From JANYCO01 sp035535995 (GTDB lineage: Bacteria > Bacteroidota > Bacteroidia > Cytophagales > Cytophagaceae), in assembly GCA_035535995.1 (NCBI GenBank), contig DATLOZ010000009.1, forward strand, positions 124,001 to 188,000: a stretch of DNA of 64,000 nt, in the 5' to 3' direction. Positions 60,235 to 64,000 of this stretch are shown piece by piece. A model generated the notes under the pieces. That model did no database searches and was not told the origin of the DNA. It saw nothing but the letters and a program-made list of their open reading frames with translations. Every line of letters begins with the position of its first letter. Positions within the stretch are counted from its first letter, which is position 1. Made by a program: the position numbers and the translations under genes.

Positions 60235-63200
60235 TTAATGTTTTTCAAGTGTAACAGAACTTTCCTTTTTCTTTCTCGACATATAAGTATACATCGCCGG
60301 GATCACATAGAGAGTAAGGACCAGGGACAATAGAAGCCCTCCGATCACTACGATTCCCATTCCCATACGGCTCTTGGCTCCTGCACCCAGGGCAAGCGCG
60401 ATTGGTAAGGCTCCCAGTGCGGTGGCCAGGCTGGTCATTAAGATCGGGCGAAGACGCGCAGCGGAAGCTTCTACAATGGCTTCTTGAATTGGTTTTCCTG
60501 CCTGCTTCAAATGGTTCGCAAATTCTACGATCAGGATACCGTTCTTTGTTACCAACCCAATCAACATAATGATCCCGATCTCGCTGAAGATATTCATCGT
60601 TTGGTTGAAATACCAAAGCGAAAGCATCGCACCCGCAAGCGCTAGCGGCACGGTGAGCATGATGATTAGCGGGTCAATGAAACTTTCAAACTGCGCTGCA
60701 AGGATCAGAAAAATCAATACAAGTGCCAATCCAAAAGCGAACAAGATATTGGAAGAGCTTTCCGCATAATCCCTGGAAGAGCCTGCAAGCGCGGTGGTGA
60801 AGGTTTCATCCAATACTTTGTCGGCAATTTCGTTCATCGCGTTGATCCCATCTCCGATTGTTTTGCCTGGCGCCAATCCGGCAGAAACAGTAGCTGACTG
60901 ATAGCGGTTGAAATGATAGAGCTGCGGCGGACTGCTATTCTCTTCTACCTTTACCAGGTTGTCTACCTGGATCAACTGTCCGGTGCTGCTTCGCACATAC
61001 ATCGACTTCAGATCGAGCGGCTCGTCGCGGTTGACGCGGTCTACCTGGCCCATCACCTGGTATTGTTTTCCATTCATAATAAAATAACTAAACCGCTGCC
61101 CCGACAGCGCCAATTGTAAGGTTTGCGCTACATCTATTACTGAAACCCCCAAGGCTTTTGCTTTGTCACGATCGATCGTAACATTCAATTCTGGTTTATT
61201 GAATTTCAAATCAACATCTACTCCTTGGAACGTAGGATTTTTATTTGCCTCTTCGAGAAACTTAGGAAGTTTTTCCTTCAGCTTATCGAAGTTGGGAGCC
61301 TGCAATACAAACTGCACCGGCAAACCCCTGGTAGATCCTACAGAGATCGTCTGCTGCTGTATCACGAATGTTTTAGCTTCAGGAAAACGCTTGCTCACTT
61401 TCGTAATATAATTGGCAACATCATTTTGTGAACGCTCACGATCTTTCGGATTGCTGAGCATCATCCTGTACGCTCCTGTGTTTACCGCGCCCGAGCCTGA
61501 GAACCCCGGCGCAGTAATGGCAAGTCCTGTTTGTTTTTCCGGCACAGAATCGGCGATAAAAGTACTCAACTTATCCATGAAATGATCCATGTATTCGTAG
61601 GACGCACCTTCGGGTGCAGTCACTGACAAACGCAGCGAGCTTCTATCTTCTAGTGGCGCTAGTTCTGAAGGAAGGATTTTATTCATTATTATAATCAGCA
61701 CCATTGAAAACCCAATGATCACAAAAGCGATCCAGCGTGTTTTCAAAAAATTACCAAGCGAACCGGAATAGCCATTGACCATCGCTTCAAAGAAAGGTTC
61801 GGTAGCAAGGTAGAAACGACTTTTCTTATTCGGATCTTTGTGTACTAGTTTCGCATTTAACATTGGGGTGAGCGTAAGCGATACAAACGCAGAGATCAAC
61901 ACAGCGCCGGCGATGACCACGCCGAACTCCCGGAACAAGCGGCCTACAAAACCTTCTAGGAAGATCACCGGCATAAACACTGCAGCAAGTGTAATAGAAG
62001 TTGCAACCACGGCAAAAAAGATTTCGTTGGAACCTTCAATGGCTGCGTCCGTCGGATTCATTCCTTTTTCTATTTTCTTATAAATATTTTCCGTTACCAC
62101 AATACCATCATCCACCACCAATCCCGTAGCCAATACGATCGCCAGGAGTGTAAGTACATTGATGGAATAACCCATCAAGAACATTATAAAGAATGCGCCG
62201 ACCAGTGACACCGGAATATCAATCAGCGGACGGAAAGCGATCAGCCAGTCGCGGAAGAACAAGAAGATGATCAGCACCACCAGTACGATCGCTACGATCA
62301 GGGTTTCTTCCACTTCTTCTACGGAGGTTTTGATAAACTGTGTATTATCGAGCGCCAGCTTCATTGTATAATCTTTGGGAAGATCTTTTTTGATGGATTC
62401 GATACGCTTGTAAAATTCTTCGGCAATATCCAGGTAGTTGGCGCCCGGCTGCGGCACAAGCCCCAGGCCTACCATAGGCACCCCATCGTCTTTCAAAGCA
62501 GTCTCTTCGTTTTCCGGACCAAACTTCGCGTATCCGATATCGCGAATACGTACTACGTTATCGCCAGAGCTTCGTACGATGAGATTATTAAAAGATTCTT
62601 CATCGGTAAGTCGGCCTACTGTTTTTACACTGAGCTCTGTTTTATTTCCTTCAATTTTTCCGCCCGGCAATTCTACATTCTCGCGGTCAAGCGCCGTCAC
62701 GATGTCCGAAGCAGTCACACCGTACGAAGCCATCTTTCCCGGATCCATCCAGATGCGCATGGCGTATCGTTTTTGTCCCCAGATCTGCACAGTACTCACA
62801 CCAGGAATCGTCTGGAGCCTTTCCATGATCACGTTTTCAGCATAGTCGCTTACGTCGAGAATATTTTTAGTATTGCTTTGCAGGGTCACGGCAAGAATCG
62901 CGTCGGAGTTGGCATCGGCCTTGGTTACAGTCGGCACAGCGTCGATGTCTTGAGGCAGTTGGCGAATGGTTTGCGAAACTTTGTCGCGCACATCGTTGGC
63001 TGCTGCTTCGAGGTTCGCGCCAAGGTTAAACTCTACTGTGATCACACTTGAACCCTGGTTGCTGGAAGAAGAGATCGTACGAATTCCTTCGATCCCGTTG
63101 AGTGATTTTTCCAGCGGCTCGGTGATCTGCGATTGAATTACATCGGCGTTGGCTCCGGTATAACTGGTACGCACCGTAATGATGGGCGGATCGATGGAAG

Positions 63201-63315
63201 GATATTCCCGCACACCCAGAAATTTAAAACTGATCGCTCCGAATAGCACTATGATCAGGCTCATTACAATCGCCAGCACGGGTCTCCGGATACTTATGGT
63301 TGACAAGGATGCCAT
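60235..63315 (-). CDS. RND multidrug efflux pump, inner-membrane permease (HAE-1 family)
   Basis: The 1026-residue trimeric permease exports amphiphilic compounds in exchange for protons. Twelve helices fit the AcrB plan, with the proton-relay aspartates D402/D403 in TM4 (ATGLVVDDGIVVTENI) and the TM10 relay segment in GLVTKNGILIVEFANHL. The N-terminal half has RRPVLAIVMSLIIVLFG and the porter domain has SSSSNQGSSVITVEF, both typical. It is MexF/AcrB-like in length but slightly short. Adaptor upstream and TolC downstream complete the pump. Confidence 0.96.
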   Translation of the reverse strand: MASLSTISIRRPVLAIVMSLIIVLFGAISFKFLGVREYPSIDPPIITVRTSYTGANADVIQSQITEPLEKSLNGIEGIRTISSSSNQGSSVITVEFNLGANLEAAANDVRDKVSQTIRQLPQDIDAVPTVTKADANSDAILAVTLQSNTKNILDVSDYAENVIMERLQTIPGVSTVQIWGQKRYAMRIWMDPGKMASYGVTASDIVTALDRENVELPGGKIEGNKTELSVKTVGRLTDEESFNNLIVRSSGDNVVRIRDIGYAKFGPENEETALKDDGVPMVGLGLVPQPGANYLDIAEEFYKRIESIKKDLPKDYTMKLALDNTQFIKTSVEEVEETLIVAIVLVVLIIFLFFRDWLIAFRPLIDIPVSLVGAFFIMFLMGYSINVLTLLAIVLATGLVVDDGIVVTENIYKKIEKGMNPTDAAIEGSNEIFFAVVATSITLAAVFMPVIFLEGFVGRLFREFGVVIAGAVLISAFVSLTLTPMLNAKLVHKDPNKKSRFYLATEPFFEAMVNGYSGSLGNFLKTRWIAFVIIGFSMVLIIIMNKILPSELAPLEDRSSLRLSVTAPEGASYEYMDHFMDKLSTFIADSVPEKQTGLAITAPGFSGSGAVNTGAYRMMLSNPKDRERSQNDVANYITKVSKRFPEAKTFVIQQQTISVGSTRGLPVQFVLQAPNFDKLKEKLPKFLEEANKNPTFQGVDVDLKFNKPELNVTIDRDKAKALGVSVIDVAQTLQLALSGQRFSYFIMNGKQYQVMGQVDRVNRDEPLDLKSMYVRSSTGQLIQVDNLVKVEENSSPPQLYHFNRYQSATVSAGLAPGKTIGDGINAMNEIADKVLDETFTTALAGSSRDYAESSSNILFAFGLALVLIFLILAAQFESFIDPLIIMLTVPLALAGAMLSLWYFNQTMNIFSEIGIIMLIGLVTKNGILIVEFANHLKQAGKPIQEAIVEASAARLRPILMTSLATALGALPIALALGAGAKSRMGMGIVVIGGLLLSLVLTLYVIPAMYTYMSRKKKESSVTLEKH

Positions 63316-63355
63316 AATAAAAATTTTATAAAATTATTTTTTTGAATAATATCTT

Positions 63356-64000
63356 CTATTGAACTTTCAAAAGTTTCAGCTGACTATCCTGCTTGATCGA
63401 CATGACGCCGGTCACTACTACAGTATCACCCATTTCCAAACCTTTTACTATTTCGATTTTTGTAGGAGTACGAATACCAGTTTCTACTTTTCTTTCTTCT
63501 GCTTTCCCATTTTTATACAAATAAACTTTTTGTCCTTTCAGGATCGGTACAATAGATTCCGTAGGCACCATGATTGCTGATTTGTTTTGCGCCAGTACTA
63601 ATTGCACTCTTGCGAAAGCGCCTGGAAAAATTTTACCGTCATGATTCGGCGCCAGCGCGCGCAGCTGAATAGTTCTGGTCGCAAGATCAATCTTAGGGTC
63701 GATCGCATAAATATTTGCAGAGAACGTACCATCCAGGCCTTGTACGGTGAACAAGGCTTTGTCGCCTTTCCTGATCTTATCCATATATTTTTCAGGCACC
63801 GAAAAATCCACCTTGATAGGATCGAGTTGCTGCATGGTGGTGATGATGGTAGAAGGTGTAACATAAGCGCCCATGCTTACTTTTTTTAATCCAAGCACAC
63901 CATCAAAAGGCGCACGGATCTCGGTCTTGGCGATCTGCGCCATCATATTGTCGATGTCTGCTTTGATATTGATCACATCGTTTGCGGCAATATCGTATTC
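63356..64000 (-). CDS. RND periplasmic adaptor subunit, 5' part missing (runs off right edge)
   Basis: Adaptor proteins bridge the RND permease and TolC. The visible C-terminal 214 residues show the barrel-sandwich/lipoyl half (KTEIRAPFDGVLGLKKVSMG), the beta-barrel (DPIKVDFSVPEKYMDKIRKG) and the membrane-proximal domain with PGAFARVQLVL and VVVTGVMSIKQDSQLKLL. The frame continues without a stop beyond the window edge (codons GAA TAC GAT ATT ... to the edge), so the GTG at 63976 is internal, not a start. It is the first gene of the adaptor-permease-TolC operon, 40 nt before the permease. Confidence 0.93.
   Translation of the reverse strand, partial: EYDIAANDVINIKADIDNMMAQIAKTEIRAPFDGVLGLKKVSMGAYVTPSTIITTMQQLDPIKVDFSVPEKYMDKIRKGDKALFTVQGLDGTFSANIYAIDPKIDLATRTIQLRALAPNHDGKIFPGAFARVQLVLAQNKSAIMVPTESIVPILKGQKVYLYKNGKAEERKVETGIRTPTKIEIVKGLEMGDTVVVTGVMSIKQDSQLKLLKVQ

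Noticed and set aside
63356..63976. Complete small adaptor gene starting at the GTG at 63976
   Set aside because: The frame continues without a stop to the window edge and adaptor proteins are about twice as long; the GTG is internal.

Overview
The window is a chromosomal segment of a member of the Bacteroidota, most likely a Cytophagales- or Chitinophagales-like environmental bacterium. Support: secreted proteins with the C-terminal type IX secretion (T9SS) sorting domain, the purH-mreBCD-mrdA-rodA gene order, promoters of the TTG-N19-TAnnTTTG type, WG-repeat and choice-of-anchor-D proteins, and few Shine-Dalgarno sequences. Base composition looks moderate (low to mid 40s % GC by eye). I see no prophage, insertion sequence, CRISPR array, tRNA or rRNA.

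Layout. 1-3261: a truncated outer-membrane-type protein behind a secreted GH18 glycosidase. 3711-9433: aldose epimerase, acyl-CoA dehydrogenase, a UDP-glucose dehydrogenase/UDP-xylose synthase pair that would make UDP-xylose, and two small unknown proteins. 9615-20294: recQ, a DAACS transporter, a BatD-like protein overlapping aroC, a 59-residue small protein, queG, ruvB, a methyltransferase and a ZIP metal transporter. 20662-27973: the minus-strand elongasome cluster rodA, mrdA, mreD, mreC, mreB, preceded by purH. 28207-32231: manA, rhomboid protease, a GT-C membrane protein, and rpmA/rplU. 32700-36494: class Ia ribonucleotide reductase nrdB-nrdA and a 76-residue protein. 36514-41087: two close GT-C paralogues around an oppositely oriented membrane protein. 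41196-49171: cell-surface and T9SS island, including a 1376-residue protein with nine tandem choice-of-anchor-D repeats. 49383-56451: saccharopine-dehydrogenase-like protein, hemB, WG-repeat protein with ruvX, and a C-terminal processing protease. 56696-58699: Crp/Fnr regulator, secreted alpha/beta hydrolase and OsmC protein. 58853-64000: a tripartite RND efflux operon whose adaptor gene is cut by the right edge.

The most unusual feature is in the spacers. At least six families of long, imperfect inverted repeats fill many intergenic regions, and they are not placed at random. One family (B) starts 0 to 4 nt after a stop codon in all four copies and always in the same orientation. Another (A) fills two convergent stop-to-stop gaps. 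A third (D) has its three paired copies in divergent start-to-start gaps. A fourth (F) overlaps and supplies stop codons. They resemble a set of REP/MITE-like elements that have become 3'-end and promoter-region structures. No transposase that could move them lies in the window.
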